From NCBI GenBank assembly GCA_002423705.1, contig DINW01000060.1, positions 24,785 through 44,815 of the forward strand: a stretch of 20,031 nt of DNA, written 5' to 3'. Each line of letters opens with the position of its first letter. The first letter of the stretch is position 1. A program made the position numbers and the translations under genes. The notes under the pieces were generated by a model. It did no database searches. It saw nothing but the letters and a program-made list of their open reading frames with translations, and was not told the origin of the DNA. This DNA is from Clostridium sp. UBA5530 (GTDB lineage: Bacteria > Bacillota > Clostridia > Clostridiales > Clostridiaceae). Below, piece by piece: positions 14,211 through 20,031 of the stretch.

Positions 14211-15752
14211 ATGAAAAAGCAATCTTTACTTAAGGGAACTCTAATTTTAGGAATAGCAGGAATAATAGCAAAATTTTTAGGACTGTTCTTTAGGTGGCCT
14301 TTAATAATGCTTATAGGGGATGAAGGCATAGGGTATTATCAGATGTCTTATCCCTTATATATGTTTTTTGTGGGAATAGCCTCTGGGGGGCCAGTAGCTA
14401 TATCTAAGCTTATATCTGAAAGAAATGCATTAGGAGATAGAAAAGGAGTTGCAGAAGTGTTGAAATCCTCTTTAATCTTTATGGGGGTTTTAGGAATAGG
14501 AGGAACCATAATATTATTAATGCTAGCTAATCCTATCATAAACTTTCTAAAATGGGATCCTAAGGCCTATTACTCTATAGTTGGGATAGCTTTTGCTCCA
14601 ATGTTTATATGTATTTTAAGCTGCTATAGAGGCTTTTTTCAGGGGCTGCAAAACATGAACCCTACGGCCTTGTCACAAATTATAGAACAGCTAGGAAGAG
14701 TAGTAGTTGGAGTAGGCCTTGCTTATCTTTTTTTGCCTAGAGGGATAGAGTATTCTGCTGGAGGCGGTGCCTTTGGAGCGGCAGCAGGTGGTGTACTAGG
14801 AACTATATATCTCATAAGGATATATAAAAAGGAAAAATATAAAATTGTAGGACAAATGGACAAGGTAAGGAGCAATGCATCTATAATGGGAAAGCTTATA
14901 TATACGGCTATTCCAATATCTTTAGGAGCTACAGTAGGTACTATAATGGCTCTTATAGACTCTTTAGTAGTACCACAAAAACTATTACAGTCAGGGTTTA
15001 GTCCCAAGGAAGCTACTATGCTTTTTGGACAGCTATCAGGAAAAGCTTCTGTGATTATAAATATTCCTCTTACCATATCTATGGCATTATGTGCATCGTT
15101 AGTTCCAATAATTTCAGAATGCTTTATATTGAATAAGAGAAAAGAGTTATCGGAAAAGGTGCAACTGTCACTTAAATTATCTTTTACTATAGCATTGCCG
15201 TCAGTTTTAGGTCTATACTTCTTAGCAGGACCTATTATGAATATGCTATTTCCAGGTCATGGAGACGGGTATCAGATTTTGAAATACTTATCCTTTTCTA
15301 TAGTGTTCATAATTCTAGCACAAACAACTACTTCTATTTTTCAAGGTACAGGCCATATTTACAGGCCAGTAATAAATCTATTTATAGGTTGCGTAGTTAA
15401 GATAATTCTCACATGGGTTTTGGTTCCTATAAAATCTATAAACATATATGGTGCCGTTATAGCTTCTATTTCAGCATACGTAGTATCAGCATTGCTAAAT
15501 ATTATATTCATGAAAAGAAGGCTAAAAATAAAGGTTAATATATATGATGTTTTTGTAAAACCTGCTTTGGCAAGCATAATAATGATAATTGTGGTAATGA
15601 TGGCTTTTATGTTTTTAAGAAATAATTATATGGGAAATAGCTTGGCATGCTTGATATCTATAATATTAGGTATTATTATATATATATTACTTATTATAAT
15701 TTTTGGGGTTTTTAGTTATAATTATATAAAAGAAAGATTTTTTAAAAGATAA
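14211..15752 (+). CDS. SpoVB/YabM-like MOP-family flippase
   Basis: This very hydrophobic protein of 513 aa (Bacillus SpoVB 518) has about 12-14 predicted membrane segments. It belongs to the polysaccharide-transporter branch of the MOP exporters, which flip lipid-linked sugars across the membrane. The start MKKQSLLKGTLILGIAGIIA, the GYYQMSYPLYMFF segment and the SCYRGFFQGLQNMNPTALSQ signature (about 145-164) are typical. Its position between spoVT and mazG matches Bacillus yabM rather than spoVB itself, so the exact substrate is open (cell wall, cortex or another envelope glycan). I chose ATG 14211, about 10 nt after GGAAGG; an in-frame ATG at 14193 is possible but lacks a ribosome site. mazG follows after 11 bp, so the two are cotranscribed. 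Confidence 0.9.
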   Translation: MKKQSLLKGTLILGIAGIIAKFLGLFFRWPLIMLIGDEGIGYYQMSYPLYMFFVGIASGGPVAISKLISERNALGDRKGVAEVLKSSLIFMGVLGIGGTIILLMLANPIINFLKWDPKAYYSIVGIAFAPMFICILSCYRGFFQGLQNMNPTALSQIIEQLGRVVVGVGLAYLFLPRGIEYSAGGGAFGAAAGGVLGTIYLIRIYKKEKYKIVGQMDKVRSNASIMGKLIYTAIPISLGATVGTIMALIDSLVVPQKLLQSGFSPKEATMLFGQLSGKASVIINIPLTISMALCASLVPIISECFILNKRKELSEKVQLSLKLSFTIALPSVLGLYFLAGPIMNMLFPGHGDGYQILKYLSFSIVFIILAQTTTSIFQGTGHIYRPVINLFIGCVVKIILTWVLVPIKSINIYGAVIASISAYVVSALLNIIFMKRRLKIKVNIYDVFVKPALASIIMIIVVMMAFMFLRNNYMGNSLACLISIILGIIIYILLIIIFGVFSYNYIKERFFKR

Positions 15753-15763
15753 GGAGAAAGCTT

Positions 15764-17218
15764 ATGATAAAGATAATTGGGTTAGGACCTGGATCTCCAG
15801 AAGCTTTAACCCTAGGAACTATTAACATATTAAAAGAAGCTTCCAAGGTGTATTTTAGGACAGAAAAACATCCTACTATAGATTACATCAAAGCTTTAAA
15901 TATATCCTATGAGACCTATGATTTTGCTTATGATAAATATGATAGCTTTGAAGAAGTATATGGATTTATAGCAAAAGATATAGTGGATAAATACAAAGAA
16001 GATCAGAATATAATCTATGGGGTACCAGGACACCCTTTTGTAGCAGAGCAGTCTGTTAAGTTAATTATAGACAAATGCAAAGATAAAAATATAGAATATA
16101 AGGTCTACCCTGCAGTGAGTTTCGTTGATACAATGATGGAAGCTTTAGGTATAGATCCTGTAGAAGGTTTAAAGATAATAGATGCTTTTGATATAAAAAA
16201 TCAAGTTCTAGATAAAAGGGTTGGCATGGTCATCACTCAAGTTTATGACAAATATATAGCATCTGAGGTAAAATTACAGTTAAGTGAATATTATAATGAT
16301 GATATGGATATATTCTTTGTAAGGGCAGCAGGAATAAAGGGTTTAGAATCTATAAGAAAGATTAAACTCTATGAAATAGATAGACAAGAGGATATCGATT
16401 ACTTAACCTCTCTTTATATTCCTAAGGATTGTAAAACTTCTACGGATTTTAATGATCTTTTAAAAATTATGGAGGTGCTAAGAAGTCCTGATGGATGCCC
16501 TTGGGACAGAGAGCAAACCATAGAATCATTAAAAAAGTATATAATTGAAGAGTGTTATGAAGCAGTAGAGGCTATAGAGGAACAAGATGACAACAAGATA
16601 ATAGAAGAACTAGGAGATTTATTGTTGCAAATAGTATTCGTTGCACAAATTGCTAAAGAAGATGGTTACTTTTCCATAAAAGACATAGTGGAATCTATAT
16701 GCGAAAAAATGGTGATAAGACATCCTCATGTGTTTGGAAACATAAAAGTGAAGGATTCAGAAGAGGTTTTAGCTAATTGGGATAATATAAAAAAAGAGGA
16801 ACAAGGACATAAGTCTCATACTGAAGAAATGAGACATATAGCTAAAACTTTGCCAGCTTTGATTAGAGCACAGAAGGTTCAAAGTAAAGCTGCTAAAGTA
16901 GGTTTTGATTGGAATAATGTAGAAGATGCTATGAAGAAGGTCAAAGAGGAGTTTTATGAGGTAAAAGATGTATATAAAGGCCAAGATGTGGCAAGAATAC
17001 TAGAAGAAATAGGAGATTTGTTTTTTGCAGTAGTGAATGTGGCTAGATTTTTAAACGTAGATTCTGAAGAGGCTCTAAGTCATACTACTGAAAAATTTAT
17101 AAAAAGATTTTCCTATATAGAAGAAAATGCATTAAAATCATCAAGAAATTTGGAGGACATGACTCTAGATGAGATGGATGAACTATGGAATTTAGCAAAA
17201 AACCATGAAAAAAAATAA
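15764..17218 (+). CDS. mazG: Tetrapyrrole-methylase/MazG fusion (YabN-type), nucleoside triphosphate pyrophosphohydrolase
   Basis: This 484-aa protein is a natural two-part fusion. Residues ~1-225 form a SAM-dependent tetrapyrrole-methylase-like domain (IIGLGPGSPEALTLG at 4-18; VPGHPFVAEQ at ~87-96) whose role in this family is not known. Residues ~230-484 hold two MazG helical repeats: the first with CPWDREQTIESL, EECYEAVEAIEE and EELGDLLLQIVF, the second with KVGFDWNN, EEFYEVKD and EEIGDLFFAVVN. The metal-binding EExxE and ExxD motifs are present in both. MazG enzymes hydrolyse NTPs to NMP and PPi, clearing damaged nucleotides. The ribosome-binding site AAGGAGAAAG lies right at the previous stop. 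Gene order matches Bacillus yabN. Confidence 0.94.
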   Translation: MIKIIGLGPGSPEALTLGTINILKEASKVYFRTEKHPTIDYIKALNISYETYDFAYDKYDSFEEVYGFIAKDIVDKYKEDQNIIYGVPGHPFVAEQSVKLIIDKCKDKNIEYKVYPAVSFVDTMMEALGIDPVEGLKIIDAFDIKNQVLDKRVGMVITQVYDKYIASEVKLQLSEYYNDDMDIFFVRAAGIKGLESIRKIKLYEIDRQEDIDYLTSLYIPKDCKTSTDFNDLLKIMEVLRSPDGCPWDREQTIESLKKYIIEECYEAVEAIEEQDDNKIIEELGDLLLQIVFVAQIAKEDGYFSIKDIVESICEKMVIRHPHVFGNIKVKDSEEVLANWDNIKKEEQGHKSHTEEMRHIAKTLPALIRAQKVQSKAAKVGFDWNNVEDAMKKVKEEFYEVKDVYKGQDVARILEEIGDLFFAVVNVARFLNVDSEEALSHTTEKFIKRFSYIEENALKSSRNLEDMTLDEMDELWNLAKNHEKK

Positions 17219-17307
17219 AATTAGAAGGATTTTTTGAGTTTAATGAAGAATTATACCCTAATAGAAATTATCTCATATTAAATATGTATCTAATACTTAT
17301 TTTTCTG

Positions 17308-17336
17308 TAGACTATAATTATAAATAGATATATAAT
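17308..17336 (+). promoter_or_regulatory. Candidate sigma-A promoter of hup
   Basis: TAGACT (17308-17313), 17 bp, then TATAAT (17331-17336). Another TATAAT at 17313-17318 lacks a -35. The ~80-nt leader contains a weak GGAAT/ATTCC hairpin (about 17370-17388). Otherwise I see nothing notable in the 204 bp between mazG and hup. Confidence 0.4.
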
Positions 17337-17422
17337 ATGATAATGTGAGTTAATAAAAATAAAGGTCAGGGAATTGTTACTATGATTCCTATATATACTC
17401 TAATTTTAAGGAGGAAATTTAA

Positions 17423-17698
17423 GTGAACAAGGCAGATTTAATTTCAAAAATGGCTGAGAAAAGCAAATTAACAAAAAAAGAAACAGAGGTAGCTTTAAAA
17501 GCATTCATAGACAGCGTAGAAGAAGCTCTAGAAAATGGTGACAAGGTTCAATTAGTTGGATTTGGAACTTTTGAAACTAGAGAAAGAGCTGAAAGAACTG
17601 GAAGAAATCCAAAAACTGGAGAAGAAATCAAGATTTCAGCATCAACTATGCCAGTATTTAAAGCTGGAAAAGAATTCAAAGATAGAGTAAACAAATAA
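17423..17698 (+). CDS. hup: HU, histone-like DNA-binding protein
   Basis: This small basic nucleoid protein of 91 aa works as a dimer that bends and compacts DNA. The family pattern is complete: MNKADLISKMAEKSKLTKKE, then VQLVGFGTFETRERAERTGR-type sequence (about residues 43-61), and the DNA-intercalating arm GRNPKTGEEIKI with the conserved Pro. It starts at GTG 17423, seven to eight bases after AAGGAGG. It has its own promoter candidate and a strong terminator, consistent with high independent expression. B. subtilis keeps its HU gene elsewhere; this insertion between mazG and the S4 gene is common in clostridia. Confidence 0.97.
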   Translation: MNKADLISKMAEKSKLTKKETEVALKAFIDSVEEALENGDKVQLVGFGTFETRERAERTGRNPKTGEEIKISASTMPVFKAGKEFKDRVNK

Positions 17699-17712
17699 TA
17701 CTTTATCTGAGC

Positions 17713-17738
17713 AACCCGAGCTTTCTCGGGTTTTTTTT
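17713..17738 (+). terminator. Rho-independent terminator after hup
   Basis: The stem AACCCGAG / CTCGGGTT (17713-17720 with 17725-17732) closes on a 4-nt loop (CTTT) and ends in eight Ts. Confidence 0.95.
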
Positions 17739-17782
17739 ATTATACAGAGAATTTTAACATTATAGATATAAGGAGGAAAAAT

Positions 17783-18046
17783 ATGAGATTAGATAAATAT
17801 TTGAAGGTATCAAGAATAATAAAAAGAAGAACTGTGGCAAAGGAAGCCTGTGATAGTGGAAGAGTATCTATCAATGGTAAGGTTGCTAAGGCAGGAACAG
17901 AAATAATGGAAGGGGATATAATAGACATTACCTTTGCCAATAAATCTTTAAAGGCAAAAATAATTAATATCTCAGATCATGTAAGAAAAGATGATGCAAC
18001 CTCTATGTATGAAATACTACAGGGAGAAGAGGACAAAGAGGAGTAA
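17783..18046 (+). CDS. rqcP: RqcP, S4-domain ribosome quality control factor
   Basis: This 87-aa protein consists of one S4 RNA-binding fold (MRLDKYLKVSRIIKRRTVAK at 1-20, then SGRVSINGKVAKAGTEI). It is the YabO/Hsp15 relative now called RqcP. In Bacillus, RqcP works with RqcH on obstructed 50S subunits and supports C-terminal alanine tailing of stalled peptides. AAGGAGG precedes ATG 17783 at good spacing. yabP starts 55 bp downstream. In Bacillus the same gene also lies directly ahead of yabP. Assignment is firm by length, motif and position. Confidence 0.93.
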   Translation: MRLDKYLKVSRIIKRRTVAKEACDSGRVSINGKVAKAGTEIMEGDIIDITFANKSLKAKIINISDHVRKDDATSMYEILQGEEDKEE

Positions 18047-18101
18047 TATATATAGGGTTCCTTTCATATACTGTAAGGAAATATGTTTGGAGGAACGCTA
18101 T

Positions 18102-18395
18102 ATGGAAGGAAAAAAAGATATAAAAATAGATGAAAAAAAGGGCAATTTAATATTAGAGAATAGAAAGAAACTTTCTATAACTGGAGTTATAGAAGTAATT
18201 AGCTTTGATGACGAGAAGATAATATTAAATACTAATCATGGAGGACTTAATATAAAAGGAAATTCTCTTAAAATGAACAAATTAGATGTTCAGAATGGGG
18301 ATGTAGTTATTATAGGTAATATAAATTCCTGTGTATATACGGGAGCAGAAGCTAGGAAAGATAATGATTCCATAATTAAAAGGCTATTTAAATAG
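18102..18395 (+). CDS. yabP: YabP, sporulation protein
   Basis: This 97-aa member of the YabP/YqfC family (Bacillus YabP 100 aa) is needed for sporulation; its molecular role is unknown. The family core is visible as ENRKKLSITGVIEVISFDDE (about residues 22-41), then LNTNHGGLNIKGNSLKMNKLD, and a small beta-rich fold is likely. I chose ATG 18102, behind GGAGG at 18089-18093; longer in-frame readings start inside rqcP without a ribosome site. yabQ begins eight bases after the stop, as in Bacillus, where the pair is under sigma-E. I could not find a convincing sigma-E promoter in the 55-bp gap. Confidence 0.92.
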   Translation: MEGKKDIKIDEKKGNLILENRKKLSITGVIEVISFDDEKIILNTNHGGLNIKGNSLKMNKLDVQNGDVVIIGNINSCVYTGAEARKDNDSIIKRLFK

Positions 18396-18403
18396 GTGGT
18401 ATC

Positions 18404-18820
18404 ATGGTATTAGCTATGGATCTCCAAATAAGAATAATGACCTTTAGTATTTTAGCAGGATTTTTAACAGGAATGCTATTTGATTTATATAGAGTTTATC
18501 GAGGCTTTAAAAATTTGAAAATAATAAAAATCATAGAGGACATATTATTTTGGATATTAGCAACCTTAGTAGTATTTAATTTTCTTTTATATACTAATTA
18601 TGCTTTTATTAGTTTTTATGTGTATATATTTATTGGAGTTGGGATATTATTGTATTTAAAGATATTCAGCAATACCTTTGTAAAGGCATATAATGCTATA
18701 GGAAAAAGCATATACAAGCTTTTTAGAGTAACTCTTAAACATATATCATATCCTTTTAAATTGCTATTTTATAATAAAAATTATAAAAAAGTATCCAATA
18801 ACAAAAAATCTCTTGAATAA
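18404..18820 (+). CDS. yabQ: YabQ, sporulation membrane protein
   Basis: This 138-aa membrane protein has three hydrophobic segments (about 12-31, 43-60 and 66-86) and a basic cytoplasmic tail rich in Lys, Tyr and Phe. The LTGMLFDLYRVYRG segment after the first helix is typical of YabQ. In Bacillus YabQ is needed for spore cortex formation and locates to the forespore envelope. The ribosome-binding site TAGGTGGT overlaps the yabP stop, so translation is coupled. Sequence conservation in this family is low, so the call leans on position and topology. Confidence 0.88.
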   Translation: MVLAMDLQIRIMTFSILAGFLTGMLFDLYRVYRGFKNLKIIKIIEDILFWILATLVVFNFLLYTNYAFISFYVYIFIGVGILLYLKIFSNTFVKAYNAIGKSIYKLFRVTLKHISYPFKLLFYNKNYKKVSNNKKSLE

Positions 18821-18885
18821 AAATTAAATAGAATTTACAATATACTTATGATAAAATAAATACTTATTAAAGGAGTATTTGGATT

Positions 18886-19164
18886 ATGAAGGATAGATTT
18901 ACTATCAAAAAAGTTGTGTTGGCATTAGTTGTGGTATATACTATATCTAGTGTTATTTTTCAGGAGATAAAAATAAACAACATAAAAGAAGAAATAACTA
19001 CACAGGATAAGGCCCTGCAAGAGCTCAAAGACAGCAATAGAAGATTAAAAAATGAAGTAGAGTTCTCAAAGACTGATGAATATATTGAAAAAATGGCAAG
19101 AGAAAGACTTGGATATATTAAACCAGGAGAGACTCCTGTATTGGGCAATAATAATTCAAAGTAA
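18886..19164 (+). CDS. divIC: DivIC/FtsB-family septum formation protein
   Basis: This 92-aa single-pass protein has a membrane segment (about 8-25), an extracellular leucine-zipper-like coiled coil (about 28-63: EIKINNIKEEITTQDKAL and the following LKDSNRRLKNEVEF), and the family end motif DEYIEKMARERLGYIKPGE (about 65-83). DivIC works with FtsL and DivIB in the division septum. AAGGAG at 18870-18875 lies some 10 nt ahead of the ATG. Its place between yabQ and yabR is the same as in Bacillus. An AT-rich TTTACA-17-TAAATA pair just upstream is a weak promoter possibility. Confidence 0.93.
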   Translation: MKDRFTIKKVVLALVVVYTISSVIFQEIKINNIKEEITTQDKALQELKDSNRRLKNEVEFSKTDEYIEKMARERLGYIKPGETPVLGNNNSK

Positions 19165-19224
19165 CAATAGTTTAAATTTAAAATAACATATATTATTAAT
19201 ATTTTAAGGAGGAGTCTTTTTAAT

Positions 19225-19635
19225 ATGACCTTAATGGCAGGAAACATTTTAGAGGGAACAGTAGTAAACATCACTAGCTTTGGAGCTTTTGTAGAAATTG
19301 AAGGGAAAACAGGATTAGTTCATATATCTGAAGTTGCAGATAGCTTTGTTAAAGATATAAGAGAGCACCTAAAGGAACAGGACAAGGTAAGAGTAAAAGT
19401 TATATCTATAGATGACAATGGAAAGATAAGCTTATCAATAAAGCAAGCTAATCCACCTAAAAAATCATCAAAACCTGCAGAGATTGATTGGGTTGCTGAA
19501 AAGAGTAAAAGTTCTTCTAAGAATTTTGAGGATATAATGTCAAAGTTCTTAAAAGATAGCGAAGAAAGATTTCAAGACATCAAAAAGCATCAAGAATCTA
19601 AGGGTAAAAGTTATAGTAAAAGAAATTTTGGATAG
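19225..19635 (+). CDS. yabR: YabR, S1-domain RNA-binding protein
   Basis: This 136-aa protein has an N-terminal S1 domain (about 5-73: GNILEGTVVNITSFGAFVEI, GLVHISEVADSFVKDI, VKVISIDDNGKISLSIKQA) followed by a charged Lys/Ser-rich tail likely to be disordered. It resembles Bacillus YabR (general stress protein 13 family), thought to act on ribosomes or RNA; the exact role is uncertain. AAGGAGGAG lies about 10 nt ahead of ATG 19225, and a second in-frame ATG three codons on is possible. It ends with a hairpin. Bacillus has spoIIE next; here two tRNA genes come first. Confidence 0.92.
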   Translation: MTLMAGNILEGTVVNITSFGAFVEIEGKTGLVHISEVADSFVKDIREHLKEQDKVRVKVISIDDNGKISLSIKQANPPKKSSKPAEIDWVAEKSKSSSKNFEDIMSKFLKDSEERFQDIKKHQESKGKSYSKRNFG

Positions 19636-19642
19636 AACCATA

Positions 19643-19670
19643 AAAGGCCTCATAAATATGAGGCTTTAGT
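19643..19670 (+). terminator. Probable terminator after yabR
   Basis: The stem GCCTCAT / ATGAGGC with loop AAAT, extended by G-U and A-U pairs (AAG / TTT), is followed by TTTAGTTAT. The U-tract is short, so strength is uncertain. The rest of the gap up to the tRNA promoter (about 19671-19766) shows no coding signal. Confidence 0.65.
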
Positions 19671-19766
19671 TATCTCCTCAACTAAAAGATTGTTCCATCT
19701 TCTTGTGATTTAATCAATGATAGTAAAGAGTCTAGAGAAATATAAGATATATTTTAAAAAAACATG

Positions 19767-19795
19767 TTGACACAACAAAAAACATGCTTTATAAT
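19767..19795 (+). promoter_or_regulatory. Consensus sigma-A promoter of the tRNA operon
   Basis: Perfect TTGACA (19767-19772), 17-bp spacer, perfect TATAAT (19790-19795), with an A-rich upstream stretch that could act as an UP element. Transcription would start near 19802, about 23 nt before the first tRNA. This is the strongest promoter in the window, as expected for stable RNA. Confidence 0.9.
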
Positions 19796-19824
19796 AAAAC
19801 ATGTCGCAAGATTAAAGTAAATAT

Positions 19825-19913
19825 GCTGGAGTGGCGGAACTGGCAGACGCACAGGACTTAAAATCCTGCGGTGCTAAAACACCGTACCGGTTCGATTCCG
19901 GTCTTCAGCACCA
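19825..19913 (+). tRNA. tRNA-Leu (anticodon UAA)
   Basis: This is a type II tRNA of 89 nt with CCA encoded. The acceptor stem GCTGGAG / CTTCAGC has one G-U pair. The anticodon arm CAGGA-CTTAAAA-TCCTG carries the anticodon TAA. A long variable arm (about GCGGTGCTAAAACACCGT) and a normal T-loop TTCGATT are present. It reads UUA and UUG codons, UUA being heavily used in such AT-rich genomes. Confidence 0.97.
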
Positions 19914-19923
19914 TTTATAATAG

Positions 19924-19999
19924 CGCGGGGTGGAGCAGTTGGTAGCTCGTCGGGCTCATAACCCGAAGGCCGTCGGTTCCGATCCGGCCCCCGCAACCA
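19924..19999 (+). tRNA. Initiator tRNA-fMet (anticodon CAU)
   Basis: The 76-nt gene has CCA encoded. Initiator hallmarks are visible: an unpaired C1-A72 at the acceptor end (CGCGGGG / CCCCGCA) and three G-C pairs closing the anticodon loop (TCGGG-CTCATAA-CCCGA). This marks it as fMet, not elongator Met or lysidine Ile. The T-loop reads TTCCGAT instead of the usual TTCRANN pattern (C at 57, G at 58), which is odd; the stem GTCGG/CCGGC is intact with one G-U. It lies 10 nt after tRNA-Leu and shares its promoter. Confidence 0.95.
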
Positions 20000-20031
20000 A
20001 TAAAACTTTGAAGAAGTATCTTCTACGACAG

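Noticed and set aside
19754..19803. Three copies of AAACATG around the tRNA promoter
   Set aside because: The copies are short, unevenly spaced (20 and 17 bp) and A-rich, so chance is likely and no known operator fits.
20000..20031. GAAGA/TCTTC hairpin just after the fMet tRNA, as a terminator
   Set aside because: The stem has five pairs and no T-tract follows before the window ends; it cannot be decided from the sequence given.

Overview
The window is AT-rich, almost every gene is on the + strand, and ribosome-binding sites are strong (AGGAGG type). It carries the conserved Firmicutes block purR-spoVG-glmU-prs-…-pth-mfd-…-spoVT-yabM-mazG-hup-rqcP-yabP-yabQ-divIC-yabR. Base composition, gene content and order point to an endospore-forming Clostridium in the broad sense; I cannot name the species. 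Compared with Bacillus subtilis, there is no ctc after prs and no fin (yabK) between pth and mfd. A two-component system with a degenerate HtrA-like protein sits between prs and pth, and a PrsA-type lipoprotein sits between mfd and spoVT.

Layout. 1-24 (minus strand): first eight codons of a divergent gene. 25-264: divergent control region with a sigma-A promoter and a PurR box ahead of purR. 265-1463: purR and spoVG, ended by a terminator. 1464-4091: strong promoter, about 150 nt of structured leader, then glmU (UDP-GlcNAc synthesis) and prs (PRPP synthesis), ended by a hairpin. 4280-7830: OmpR-type response regulator, sensor kinase, a 265-bp spacer with a second structured leader, and a membrane-anchored HtrA-like protein with two of three catalytic residues replaced. 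7831-12176: terminator, promoter, pth and mfd. 12329-13333: PrsA-like foldase with a perfect 14-bp terminator. 13510-17218: spoVT, a SpoVB/YabM-like flippase, and a tetrapyrrole-methylase/MazG fusion. 17423-19635: HU, RqcP, YabP, YabQ, DivIC and YabR. 19767-19999: consensus promoter driving tRNA-Leu(UAA) and initiator tRNA-fMet(CAU).

The genes serve growth and envelope housekeeping (PRPP, UDP-GlcNAc, nucleoid protein, peptidyl-tRNA rescue, stalled-ribosome rescue, transcription-coupled repair, division) interleaved with sporulation genes (spoVG, spoVT, yabM, yabP, yabQ). The response regulator, kinase and HtrA-like neighbours resemble the secretion-stress arrangement CssRS-HtrA of Bacillus. 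Here, however, the effector looks catalytically dead.

Most of the window is conserved core chromosome, and I see no mobile element, CRISPR array or phage. The points most worth a second look are: (1) the pseudo-HtrA at 6670-7830; (2) a shared 3' sequence motif and similar predicted three-way-junction fold in the leaders of glmU and the pseudo-HtrA; (3) a full PurBox match ahead of purR; (4) an unusual T-loop in the initiator tRNA.
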